Numbered from the stretch's first letter, positions 44,198 to 52,397 are shown. The stretch: DNA of 64,000 nt from Moorella mulderi DSM 14980 (GCF_001594015.1 NZ_LTBC01000004.1:124001-188000), one strand, 5' to 3'. The notes: generated from the letters alone by a model not told the origin. Program-made: numbers and translations.

Positions 44198-45573
44198 TGC
44201 GTAAAGTTTTTGACGACTACCGGGTACTTTCCGATGAAACTCTAAAACCAGACGAGCCGCGGGTAGAGAAATTCCTGCAGGCCATGAAGAAATCCCTCCA
44301 GCAAAGAGATAACTGGACCTTTTGGTTACCCTATACTTTATCCCTGGATACCTGCATGAAGTGTGGTACCTGCGCTGAGGTCTGCCCGGTTTACCTGGCC
44401 AGCGGGAAGAAAGATATCTACCATCCGGTTTACCGTTCCGATATGTTGCGTAAAGTCTACAAGCGCTACTTCACCCTGCCCGGGAGAATCTTTCCGGGCC
44501 TGGTAGGGGCGGAGGACCTGACGGAAGAGAAACTCAACGCCATGGCCGAGAACATTTACCGCTGCACCATCTGCCGGCGCTGCGCCTACGTCTGCCCGGT
44601 AGCCATCGATAACGGCGTCATTGCCCGGGAGGCCAGGAAGATTTTCGACGCTATTGATATTGCCCCTGACGAACTCAAGAAAAACGGCACCCAGAAACAA
44701 GCAAAATTCGGTAACGCTACCGGCACGCCGGCCAACGCCTTTTTTGATATGATTGAATTTCTCGAGGAAGAGATTGAGGATACAAAGGGTTATAAAGTTA
44801 AAATACCGGTTGATAAAGAGGGCGCCGAATACCTGCTCATGCATAATGCCGGTGACTACCTGGCCTTTGCCGAGACGGTCATGGGTGCGGCTGAGGTCAT
44901 GGATGCCGCCGGCGTTGACTGGACCTTAAATTCCCCGGCGACCGGCATCAACGATGCCGTTAATTACGGCGTATTCTATAGCGATGTCGAATTTACTACT
45001 ATTATAAAGGCCCATGTTGAAACAGCCAGGAAACTGGGGATTAAGACCCTGGTGGTTGGCGAGTGCGGCCATGCCTTTGAAGCGCTGAAGTATTTAATGT
45101 TAAGGCTCATACCCCCCGAGGAGAGACCCTTTGAGGTCAAGAGCATCCTGGAGCTGGAAGATGAATGGATCCGGGAAGGGCGGATTAAGGTTGACCCGGA
45201 AAAGAACCCGGAACCCGTTACCTACCACGATTCCTGTAAACTGGGCCGCCTGGGTGGCATGTATGAAGAGCCCCGTCGCATCCTCAAGGCCTGCTGCACT
45301 GATTTTCGCGAACTGACGCCCAACCGGGAAATGAGTATTTGCTGTGGTGGCGGTAGCGGTTTTGCTATCATGGAAAAGGGCGATTTCCGTAAATTCCGTA
45401 TGGAGACCTACGGCAAGCTCAAAGCCGAGCAGCTGAAAGCCTCCGGGGCCAGTATCATCGCCCTGGCCTGTTCCAACTGCAAGGGCCAGTTTCGTGAGAT
45501 CATCAATTACTATCAACTACCGGTACGCTTCGCCGGCGTCAGCGAACTGGTAGCCAACGCCCTGGTGCGTTAA
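44197..45573 (+). CDS. DsrK/HdrD-like Fe-S protein of the membrane pair
   Basis: 458 residues. Two ferredoxin motifs (CMKCGTCAEVCP about 53 and CTICRRCAYVCP about 127) and two CCG-type domains: GECGHAF (about 290), YHDSCKLGR, ICCGGGSG and ACSNCKGQ, the signature of the noncubane [4Fe-4S] heterodisulfide/trisulfide-reducing site of DsrK and HdrD. With the b-cytochrome upstream it would reduce a DsrC trisulfide or another disulfide using quinol. A second, longer DsrK lies at 61364. dsrC begins 120 bases downstream. Confidence 0.86.
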   Translation: MRKVFDDYRVLSDETLKPDEPRVEKFLQAMKKSLQQRDNWTFWLPYTLSLDTCMKCGTCAEVCPVYLASGKKDIYHPVYRSDMLRKVYKRYFTLPGRIFPGLVGAEDLTEEKLNAMAENIYRCTICRRCAYVCPVAIDNGVIAREARKIFDAIDIAPDELKKNGTQKQAKFGNATGTPANAFFDMIEFLEEEIEDTKGYKVKIPVDKEGAEYLLMHNAGDYLAFAETVMGAAEVMDAAGVDWTLNSPATGINDAVNYGVFYSDVEFTTIIKAHVETARKLGIKTLVVGECGHAFEALKYLMLRLIPPEERPFEVKSILELEDEWIREGRIKVDPEKNPEPVTYHDSCKLGRLGGMYEEPRRILKACCTDFRELTPNREMSICCGGGSGFAIMEKGDFRKFRMETYGKLKAEQLKASGASIIALACSNCKGQFREIINYYQLPVRFAGVSELVANALVR

Positions 45574-45639
45574 AAGCTGCTGCCACGTATTAGAGAATAA
45601 GAACAAGGAATGTTTAACAATCATGGTGTTATTAGCCTG

Positions 45640-45668
45640 TAGCCTAAATACAAAGGTACAGGTATAAT
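45640..45668 (+). promoter_or_regulatory. Candidate dsrC promoter
   Basis: TATAAT at 45663-45668 with the preceding T-rich region; the -35 (TAGCCT, 45640) is poor. It is 25 bases ahead of dsrC. Confidence 0.45.
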
Positions 45669-45692
45669 AAAATATAGCAGGAGGTGTTGGCC

Positions 45693-46010
45693 ATGCCAGC
45701 AATTAATGTTGGTGGCATCGAAATTGAAGTTGATGAGGACGGTTTCATCGCCGACCCCAGCAAGTGGAATGAGGCCGTAGCCAAAGCCCTGGCCGAAACC
45801 GAAGGGGTAACCGAACTGACCGAGGATCACTGGAAGGTAGTTAACTACCTGCGCCAGTATTACCAGCAGTTCGGTATTGCCCCCATGATCCGCAAACTCT
45901 GCAAGGAAACAGGCTATAGCCTGAAGCAGATCTACGATCTCTTTCCCAGCGGCCCGGCTAAAGGGGCCTGCAAGATCGCCGGTTTGCCCAAGCCAACCGG
46001 TTGCGTGTAA
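45693..46010 (+). CDS. dsrC: Sulfur carrier DsrC
   Basis: 105 residues. The flexible C-terminal arm has both redox-active Cys: Cys93 (CysB) and penultimate Cys104 (CysA), 10 residues apart, in GACKIAGLPKPTGCV. That is the true DsrC form, which accepts sulfur from DsrAB as a trisulfide. HTH-like core with KQIYDLFPSGPAKG. ATG 45693 with GGAGG 8 bases upstream. Apparently a single-gene unit with its own promoter and a following hairpin. Confidence 0.96.
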   Translation: MPAINVGGIEIEVDEDGFIADPSKWNEAVAKALAETEGVTELTEDHWKVVNYLRQYYQQFGIAPMIRKLCKETGYSLKQIYDLFPSGPAKGACKIAGLPKPTGCV

Positions 46011-46028
46011 AGTAAAATATAAAAAGGG

Positions 46029-46057
46029 AGGCCAGCGCGCCAGTGCTGGCCTTTATA
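46029..46057 (+). terminator. Hairpin terminator after dsrC
   Basis: AGGCCAGC (46029-46036) pairs with GCTGGCCT (46045-46052), then TTAT. Probably leaky, giving high dsrC and lower downstream expression. Confidence 0.6.
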
Positions 46058-46082
46058 TCAATTCGGGGGAGGATGGTAGAAG

Positions 46083-46337
46083 GTGCTGCCACCAGATGAT
46101 AAAAAAAGAGAAATTACTGCTAGGGCCAGGCAGAGGGGCATTATCTTAAACGAAGACCACTGGAAATTAATAGCCATTAGCTATGAGTACTATGACCAGC
46201 ACCGGACCATCTGTACCTTGCGTAACCTGATTAAACTGAGTGGCCTGGAAAAAAAGCAGATTTATAAACTTTTCCCGGGTAATCCCATTGGCGAAATCAG
46301 CCAGATTACTGGCCTGCCCATGCCAAAGGAGTGTTAA
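46083..46337 (+). CDS. DsrC/TusE-like protein with only CysA
   Basis: 84 residues sharing the DsrC core (LNEDHWKLI, KKQIYKLFPGNPIGEI) and arm (GLPMPKEC). The last residue is the CysA equivalent (Cys84), but the CysB position is Ser73; one extra Cys (44) sits in the core. One-Cys relatives act as TusE-type sulfur relays or regulators (RspA group). GTG 46083 with GGGGGAGG. First gene of a compact operon with dsrA2-dsrB2, so it may serve that enzyme specifically. Confidence 0.88.
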   Translation: MLPPDDKKREITARARQRGIILNEDHWKLIAISYEYYDQHRTICTLRNLIKLSGLEKKQIYKLFPGNPIGEISQITGLPMPKEC

Positions 46338-46340
46338 GTT

Positions 46341-47465
46341 TTGCCCGGAGATAGCAAGGAGTTCCCCCTCTGCCACGAGCTTATGAAAGGACGTTCCCCC
46401 AGCCATGTCCGGGAATTAAGCAATAGTCGTTATCCCCTGGCCATGTATGAACATGGCCTGGCGACAGGGGAAACTGCTTACGGCCATGGGGGGTATATTA
46501 GTATACCGGAATTACCTTCCGGCGTAGCGGTACGCAACAGCTGCCGGCCAGAGATAATTGAGGAATCGGCCTACTTGCGCATCCTGCCCCCGGCAGGGGG
46601 GTGGCTATCGGCAGTAACCCTGGAAAAATTGGCTTCTTGTGCCGAAACCTATGGTAAAGGCCTCATCCACCTCACCAGTGGTGGTACCATTGAAATCTAT
46701 ACTACAAGGGAGCAAATGGTCCCCATGGTCAGGGAATTAAACGCCGCGGGCCTGGATATCGGTTCTACCGGCAATGACCTGCGCTGCTTAACAGCCTGCT
46801 GCGGCCCGGCCAGGTGTGATATGGCCCTGATCGATGCCCCGGCCCTGGCTACCTACCTGGGACAGCGCTTTATAGATGAACAGCAATATCCCGGTTACCC
46901 TCAGAAGGTGAAAAGTGGGGTTGCCGGTTGCCCCAATGATTGCATCCGGGCCATGATGCAAAAGGACCACTCCTTTATTGGCGTTTACCGTGATTTGCCG
47001 CAAATAAATAACGAAGTCCTGGCTGCCTGGCAGGAGGCCGGCGGTGACCTGGCCGGGCTGATTGCGGCCTGCCCGGCCGGAGCTTTAACCTGGACAGGTA
47101 CCACCCTGGCCATAGTGCCGAACAAATGCTGGCACTGTATGGCCTGCATCAACCTCTGCCCGGCCATCCGTCCCGGACGGGAGCGGGGCGTGGCCTGGGT
47201 GGCAGGGGGTAAGTATGGCCACCGCGGCCCCCAGGGTCCTATGGTGGGTTATGTCCTAGTGCCCTTTATCCCCGTCAAGGATGATGATTATACGGCCATC
47301 GGCGATCTCTTTGGTGCCTTCCTGGAACTCTGGGCTGATAATGCCAGGAAGAAAGAACGGGTGGGGGACTTTATCGCCCGGGTTGGTCCCCTCTGGGTGC
47401 TCAAGGAACTGGGCCTGAAGGTCGAGCCCCAGATCCTTTTAAGTCCCAAAAGAAATGGATTTTAA
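46341..47465 (+). CDS. DsrA-like sulfite reductase subunit, second copy (DsrA2)
   Basis: 374 residues, versus 472 for canonical DsrA at 52827. Siroheme-[4Fe-4S] ligands are intact: C-x5-C (in TACCGPARC, about 155) and C-x3-C (GCPNDC, about 197). The inserted ferredoxin has CPAGAL plus CWHCMACINLCP (about 256). It lacks about 100 N-terminal residues of DsrA. Start TTG 46341 only 3 bases after the preceding stop; the next gene follows after AAAGGAGGTGG. Likely alpha subunit of a divergent siroheme sulfite (or related) reductase. Confidence 0.88.
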   Translation: MPGDSKEFPLCHELMKGRSPSHVRELSNSRYPLAMYEHGLATGETAYGHGGYISIPELPSGVAVRNSCRPEIIEESAYLRILPPAGGWLSAVTLEKLASCAETYGKGLIHLTSGGTIEIYTTREQMVPMVRELNAAGLDIGSTGNDLRCLTACCGPARCDMALIDAPALATYLGQRFIDEQQYPGYPQKVKSGVAGCPNDCIRAMMQKDHSFIGVYRDLPQINNEVLAAWQEAGGDLAGLIAACPAGALTWTGTTLAIVPNKCWHCMACINLCPAIRPGRERGVAWVAGGKYGHRGPQGPMVGYVLVPFIPVKDDDYTAIGDLFGAFLELWADNARKKERVGDFIARVGPLWVLKELGLKVEPQILLSPKRNGF

Positions 47466-47479
47466 AGGAGGTGGCCGGG

Positions 47480-48553
47480 GTGAGCGCACCTGACCTGCCG
47501 GCCGGCATTATGCCCGACTACCGCCGGGAAATACCTGCTGAGTTGCTGGCCCGCCAGGGCAGCTGGGTATGGCATGAAGTGGTACAACCTGGCGTCCTTC
47601 GCCACCTGGCAGCGGATGGCAGCGAACTTTTAACGGTACGCATCCTGTTGCCCCCCAACGGGCTCTTGAGCGCCAGCACCTTGCGGGATCTCGCTCGCTG
47701 GATCCGGGAGTATGCTTTAACCGGCCGCCGGACGAGCCGCCAGGGTTTCGAGTTTGTAGGTGTCAGGCCAGAAAAACTGGAAAAATTTCTAGCCGAATTG
47801 CAAGCCGCCGGTTTCCCGGCCGGTGGTACAGGCAAGTCCCTGCACCAGATAAAATGCTGCACCTCCTTTATCCACTGCCAGAATGCCGCTGTTGATGCAC
47901 CCAGTATTGCCCAGGCGATAACTGATTACTTTTACCGGGACTTTTTACAACAGGATTTGCCGGCTCCTTTAAAGATTTCTATCGGTGGTTGTCCCAACCA
48001 GTGCGGCGGCGGTGTGGAAGCCGATATTGGTATTTTGGGTCTATATGATTCCGTACCAGAGGTGGACGAGGCCAGCTTCCTGGCCGCCAATATCGACATT
48101 GGCCTCCTGGTATCCTGGTGTCCCACGGGAGCCATCCGGCCCCGGCAAACTGAGAAGGGAACTATGGTAACCATTGATGTCGATCGTTGCGTGCGTTGCA
48201 CTTCCTGCGTCCAGGTGGCCCCTGAAGGTATTAGCCTGAAGAAAAAGAGCTACGTGGCCATTGCCGTAGGCGGTCATGGCGGCAATAGCTGCAAGGGGCC
48301 CGAAATGGCGGCCATCGTCTTTCCCCGGGTACCGGCCCGGCCCCTGGACTATAGCGCCATCATTGACCGCATCGAGGTCATTATCAACTACTGGCGCAGG
48401 GCAGGAAAACCCGGTGAAAGGCTGGCCGGGTTTATCGAACGTACGGGCTGGAGCGATTTTTTAGAAACAATCGGTGCCAGCCCGGTGGAGGAACTGGTGG
48501 ATAAACGGCTGCCCCAAACAAGCATTCGCCGCGACCTGCATTTTCGCTATTAG
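47480..48553 (+). CDS. DsrB-like sulfite reductase subunit, second copy (DsrB2)
   Basis: 357 residues. Siroheme-cluster ligands: C-x5-C in KCCTSFIHC (about 127-134) and C-x3-C in GGCPNQC (about 171). Ferredoxin Cys: WCPTGA and CVRCTSC (about 234). GTG 47480 is chosen because the AAAGGAGGTGG site ends just upstream; GTG 47471 is inside that site. In contrast to canonical DsrB (54261), which has Thr at the first Cys of C-x5-C but CC before LNMC, this copy uses the pattern shared by DsrA and assimilatory reductases. It pairs with DsrA2. Confidence 0.88.
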   Translation: MSAPDLPAGIMPDYRREIPAELLARQGSWVWHEVVQPGVLRHLAADGSELLTVRILLPPNGLLSASTLRDLARWIREYALTGRRTSRQGFEFVGVRPEKLEKFLAELQAAGFPAGGTGKSLHQIKCCTSFIHCQNAAVDAPSIAQAITDYFYRDFLQQDLPAPLKISIGGCPNQCGGGVEADIGILGLYDSVPEVDEASFLAANIDIGLLVSWCPTGAIRPRQTEKGTMVTIDVDRCVRCTSCVQVAPEGISLKKKSYVAIAVGGHGGNSCKGPEMAAIVFPRVPARPLDYSAIIDRIEVIINYWRRAGKPGERLAGFIERTGWSDFLETIGASPVEELVDKRLPQTSIRRDLHFRY

Positions 48554-48570
48554 GGGGAGGTGGAGGGAAG

Positions 48571-49947
48571 CTGCGCCTGGTAATCGCCGCGCCCCACGGG
48601 CGCTCTGGTAAAACAACCATTACCCTGGGCTTAATTGTCGCCCTGCGGCAAAGGGGCCTGGTAATCCAGCCCTTTAAGAAAGGGCCGGATTTCATCGACC
48701 CCAGCTGGTTGACCCTGGCCGCTGGCCGTCCCTGCCGCAACCTGGATTTATATTTTCTCCCGCCGGAAAAATTGGAGCAACATTTCAGCGCTGGCTGCCG
48801 GGGTGCTGACCTGGGGCTAATAGAAGGGGCCATGGGGCTCTTTGACGGCCTGGATTTGGAGGGGAGCAACAGCACGGCGGCCATTGCCTGTACCCTTAAA
48901 TGCCCGGTGGTTTTAGTTATTGATGCCGTTCGCATGACCAGGAGCGCGGCAGCCATGGTCCAGGGCTTTCAAAATTTTGATCCCCGGGTAAGGATAGCCG
49001 GCGTCATTTTAAACCAGGTGGCCCGTCCCCGGCATGAAGATATGTTGCGGCGCTCCATTGAGCACTATACCGGCTTACCGGTCCTGGGAGCCCTGCCTAA
49101 AAAGAGGGATTTTGTTATTCCCGACCGTCACTTGGGGCTGATCCCGGCTGCAGAAAACGAAAGCATCCATGCCGCCCTGGCAGCCACCGGGGCAGCCATA
49201 GCAGCGAACGTTGACCTGGACGCCATGCTGGCCATTGCCAGCCAGGTCCCGGCCCTGCCTCCCGGGCCGGAATGGCAGCAACCGCCTTTACCACAGGTGC
49301 GCCTGGGTATCTTTCAAGATCGCGCTTTTACCTTTTATTACCCGGAAAACCTGGAGGCCCTGGAGCAGGCCGGTGCGCAAGTGATTACCATAGATAGCCT
49401 GCAAGATGAAAAGCTGCCGGCCATTGACGGCCTTTATATAGGGGGCGGGTTTCCCGAGGTTTTTGCCGGACAGCTGGAGGCCAATGTATCTCTCCGCAAG
49501 GCAGTCAAAAGGGCTGTAGCTGAAGGCATGCCCGTTTATGCCGAGTGCGGCGGGCTGATGTACCTGGCCAGGCGTCTTAATTATCAGGGACGCTGGTATG
49601 AGATGAGCGGCTCTTTGCCCTTGGATGTCACCATGTCCTCCCGGCCCCAGGGCCACGGCTATACAACTATGCTGGTGGAAGGGGAGAGCCCCTTTTTAGC
49701 CCGGGGTAGCATCATTAAAGGCCATGAGTTTCATCATTCCCGGGTAATTAATTTAGACCGCCAGGCCGTGGGTTTTCTTTACCGGGTGCAGCGCGGCTTT
49801 GGTATCGACGGCCGGGTGGACGGCATCCTTTATAACAGGGTCCTGGCCGGGTACAATCATCTCTATGCTCCCACCCACCCCGAATGGGCGGCGAACCTGG
49901 TGGGCCTGGCAGCCGGTAAAAGAAAAATAAAAACGGCAACATTGTAA
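48571..49947 (+). CDS. dsrN: DsrN-type siroheme amidase (CbiA/CobB fold)
   Basis: 458 residues: N-terminal P-loop synthetase with LVIAAPHGRSGKTT (about 3-16) and KKGPDFIDPSWL, then a class I glutaminase domain with GGGFPEVFA and the catalytic Cys in YAECGGLMYLA (about 330). In dsr clusters this CbiA-like enzyme (DsrN) amidates siroheme, while cbiA acts on cobyrinate; the context favours siroheme. No ATG, GTG or TTG lies in frame where the family starts. CTG 48571, 7 bases after GGGGGAGGTGG, gives exactly the expected N-terminus (MRLVIAAPH). An internal TTG at 48709 would remove the P-loop. Confidence 0.88.
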   Translation: MRLVIAAPHGRSGKTTITLGLIVALRQRGLVIQPFKKGPDFIDPSWLTLAAGRPCRNLDLYFLPPEKLEQHFSAGCRGADLGLIEGAMGLFDGLDLEGSNSTAAIACTLKCPVVLVIDAVRMTRSAAAMVQGFQNFDPRVRIAGVILNQVARPRHEDMLRRSIEHYTGLPVLGALPKKRDFVIPDRHLGLIPAAENESIHAALAATGAAIAANVDLDAMLAIASQVPALPPGPEWQQPPLPQVRLGIFQDRAFTFYYPENLEALEQAGAQVITIDSLQDEKLPAIDGLYIGGGFPEVFAGQLEANVSLRKAVKRAVAEGMPVYAECGGLMYLARRLNYQGRWYEMSGSLPLDVTMSSRPQGHGYTTMLVEGESPFLARGSIIKGHEFHHSRVINLDRQAVGFLYRVQRGFGIDGRVDGILYNRVLAGYNHLYAPTHPEWAANLVGLAAGKRKIKTATL

Positions 49948-49970
49948 GGGGAATAAGGAGGAGCTTTGCT

Positions 49971-50872
49971 ATGGGGTAGGAGAAAGGTTAAAGAAATTAC
50001 GGGAAGAGCGGGGCATATCCCTGGAGGAACTGGCCGACCGTCTGGATATTGCCCCGGACTGTATGGCCGAAGTAGAAAAGGGTACCAGGCGCCTTTCGAC
50101 AGCTACCCTGGCGGAGGTGGCCGGTATTTTAAATGTAGATATTAGTTACTTTACAGAGGAAAATGGTAACAAGGACCAAAATACTGTGGGGGCCAGGCTG
50201 CGGCGCTTGCGGGAACAAAAGGGGATAACCTTGAGCGAATTGAGCCGCCGTTCCGGTGTCTCCCTGGCCCATATCAGCGAGATCGAGCGCTCACGGTCGA
50301 CGGCCTCGTTAAAAACTCTCGAGAAACTGGCTGCCGTCCTGGAGGTGTCCCCCAGTTCCCTCCTGCGTTCCAGCCAGGAGGATACCCTGGGCAATAAATT
50401 AAAGCGCTTGCGGGAAAAGATGGGCCTGACCCAGAAGGAGCTGGCCCAGCAGGTGGGTATTTCCCACAGCCTTATCGGCCAGATCGAAACGGACCGCATC
50501 CAGCCTTCCCTGGCAACATTAAGCAGCCTGGCCGAAGCCCTAGGGGTATCAACCTGCTACTTCCTCATGGAGGAAGAGGAGGAAGATTTATACCTGGATT
50601 ATCGCCTGGCGGCCGACATCCGGGAGGCCCTGCGACGCCCGGTTCTCCAGCAAATTGTACGCGCCCTGGCCGAATGGGAAGAAATGGAGATCAGGGGGTT
50701 GCTGGATTTCTTGCATTCATTGAATGAAAACCGGCGCCCTTTAAGTGCAGGTGCCGAAGACCAGTATCAAGAAATACGGAGTTTTGTGAGCCATGCTAAA
50801 GAGGATGAGCGCAACCTGGTACTGAACTTGATCAGGTTATTGCAAGGGAATTCACGGGAGGAAGAAGTTTAG
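49971..50872 (+). CDS. Triple-HTH XRE-family regulator, frameshifted near its start
   Basis: Three tandem Cro/CI-type HTH domains: starting GERLKKLREERGISLEEL, ARLRRLREQKGITLSEL and NKLKRLREKMGLTQKEL, each about 62 residues, then an acidic spacer (EEEEED) and a helical C-terminal domain of about 90 residues. ATG 49971 has an ideal GGAGGAG 7 bases upstream but reads ATG-GGG-TAG. One extra G in the run 49973-49976 would restore M-G-V-G-E-R-L-K-K-L and a 300-residue protein. Without that, only a start inside domain 1 (ATG 50063, 269 residues) remains. It may be a sequencing error, a mutation or true frameshifting. Confidence 0.75.
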
Positions 50873-51108
50873 TGACCCGTAAAGTACTTGATTGCCGGGG
50901 TATGAACTGTACCGGGCCGTTAATGGCCACGGCAAAACAGATGCAAAAGCTTAAACCAGGGGACTTGCTGGAAGTATGGGTTGATGACCTGGCCTCGGAA
51001 TTTGATTTACCGGCCTGGTGCCAGCAGGCCGGACATACCATTGTCAGTAAAGAGATAAAGGACGATTATTACTCCTACCTGATCCGGAAGAAAGGTTCCA
51101 GAGTATAG
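50872..51108 (+). CDS. TusA-family sulfur-carrier protein
   Basis: 78 residues with the TusA/YeeD fold: LDCRGMNCTGPLM, where the sulfur-binding Cys stands before TGP (family consensus CPxP, so the first Pro is Thr), then KPGDLLEVWVDD and a C-terminal Cys (PAWCQQAG). GTG 50872 overlaps the regulator's stop by one base. Would relay persulfide sulfur within the dsrA2B2 unit. Confidence 0.88.
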   Translation: MTRKVLDCRGMNCTGPLMATAKQMQKLKPGDLLEVWVDDLASEFDLPAWCQQAGHTIVSKEIKDDYYSYLIRKKGSRV

Positions 51109-51164
51109 GTGTATACTTTGCTTTCCCTGTATCCTTGAATACTATCACGATACTACCCGCTCAG

Positions 51165-51190
51165 AAGGTGCCCTTAAGGGCCTTTTTATT
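51165..51190 (+). terminator. Terminator ending the dsrC2-A2-B2-N unit
   Basis: AAGG-T-GCCC (51165-51173) pairs with GGGCCTT (51178-51184), TTAA loop, then TTTATT. Confidence 0.6.
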
Positions 51191-51257
51191 ATGCCTTTTT
51201 GTCATACATGGCATGGCTAAAAGCTGGTAAAATAAGAGGAGAAAGGGGGGCAAAATA

Positions 51258-52346
51258 ATGGCACAAGCTGATAACGCTTGCGGGTTTAGCCCTAAGATAG
51301 AAAATCCAAAGTTAACCCGGCTTTCCTGCAGTTCCGGGTGAGCGGCCAAGATGGGTCCGGGGACCCTGAAGCAAGTACTGCAGTACCTGCCGGTGATGCA
51401 GGATCCCAACCTCCTGGTGGGTATGAATAGCGTCGACGACGCCGGGGTTTATCGCTTAACGGACGACCTGGCCCTGATCCAGACCATTGACTTTTTTACG
51501 CCCATTGTCGACGACCCTTACCTCTACGGCCAGATTGCCGCGGCCAATGCCCTGAGTGACGTCTATGCCATGGGCGGTAAACCCCTGACAGCCATGAATA
51601 TCGTGGCCTTCCCCAGCAAGAAGGTGGATATTACCGTCCTGGGGGAGATCCTGCGGGGAGGGGCCGACAAGGTGCTGGAGGCCGGGGCCGTTCTGGTAGG
51701 CGGCCACAGCATAGACGATGAGGAACCCAAGTATGGCCTGGCGGTAACCGGCATCGTCCACCCGGACAGGATAGTTACCAACTGTGGTGCCCGGCCGGGG
51801 GACAAACTCATCCTGACCAAGCCCCTTGGTACGGGGATTATTACTACCGCCATTAAAGCAGAAATGGCCACGCCGGAGCTAGAGCAAGAGGTAAGCCGCT
51901 GGATGGCCACCTTGAACCGGGAGGCGGCGGCCGCTATGGTAGCTGTTGGGGTCCACGCCTGTACCGATATCACCGGTTTTGGCCTTTTGGGACATGGCCT
52001 GGAAATGGCCCGGGGCAGCAGCGTTAACCTGGTGATCTATGCCCGTGCTGTCCCAGTCCTGCCCCGGGCTCTGGAATTTGCGGCTCTGGGCTTGATCCCC
52101 GGCGGTGCTTATAATAACCGCCGTTATGTTGCCAAGGATGTCAGTATGGATGCTGGCGTACCGGAGGCACTCCAGGACGTCCTCTACGATCCCCAGACCT
52201 CCGGCGGCTTGTTGATTGCTGTAGCCGGGGAGAAGGCAGGGGAACTGATGGCAGCTCTGAAGGAGCGCGGCGTGACGGCGGCCAGGATTATCGGGGAGGT
52301 GGAAGCCGGCCCGGGACAGATAACAGTCTTGACGGCAGCAGGTTAA
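51258..52346 (+). CDS. selD: Selenophosphate synthetase, selenoprotein form
   Basis: Makes selenophosphate from selenide and ATP for Sec and selenouridine synthesis. ATG 51258 (after GAAAGGGGGGC) reads through an in-frame TGA at 51339-51341, giving SCSSG-U-AAKMGPGTL. Position 28 is the catalytic Cys/Sec of SelD, so the TGA is selenocysteine, not a stop. Full length is 362 residues. ATP-binding motifs GVDDAGVY-like MNSVDDAGVY, GGHSIDDEEPKYG and ADKVLEAGA follow. A frame starting at ATG 51351 would lack the active site. Confidence 0.95.
51339..51366 (+). promoter_or_regulatory. Sec codon and candidate SECIS hairpin of selD
   Basis: The TGA is followed 11 bases on by GGGTC (51353-51357) pairing with GACCC (51362-51366) around CGGG. 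Bacterial SECIS elements are short hairpins in this window downstream of UGA. The exact SelB-binding loop is not verifiable by eye. Confidence 0.55.
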
Positions 52347-52352
52347 TACCAG

Positions 52353-52380
52353 GCGGCAGGCTTACAGCCTGCCGCTTTTG
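52353..52380 (+). terminator. Terminator after selD
   Basis: A perfect 10-bp stem (52353-52362 with 52366-52375, TAC loop), then TTTTG. Confidence 0.85.
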
Positions 52381-52397
52381 CTTATGGTAGAAATGAA

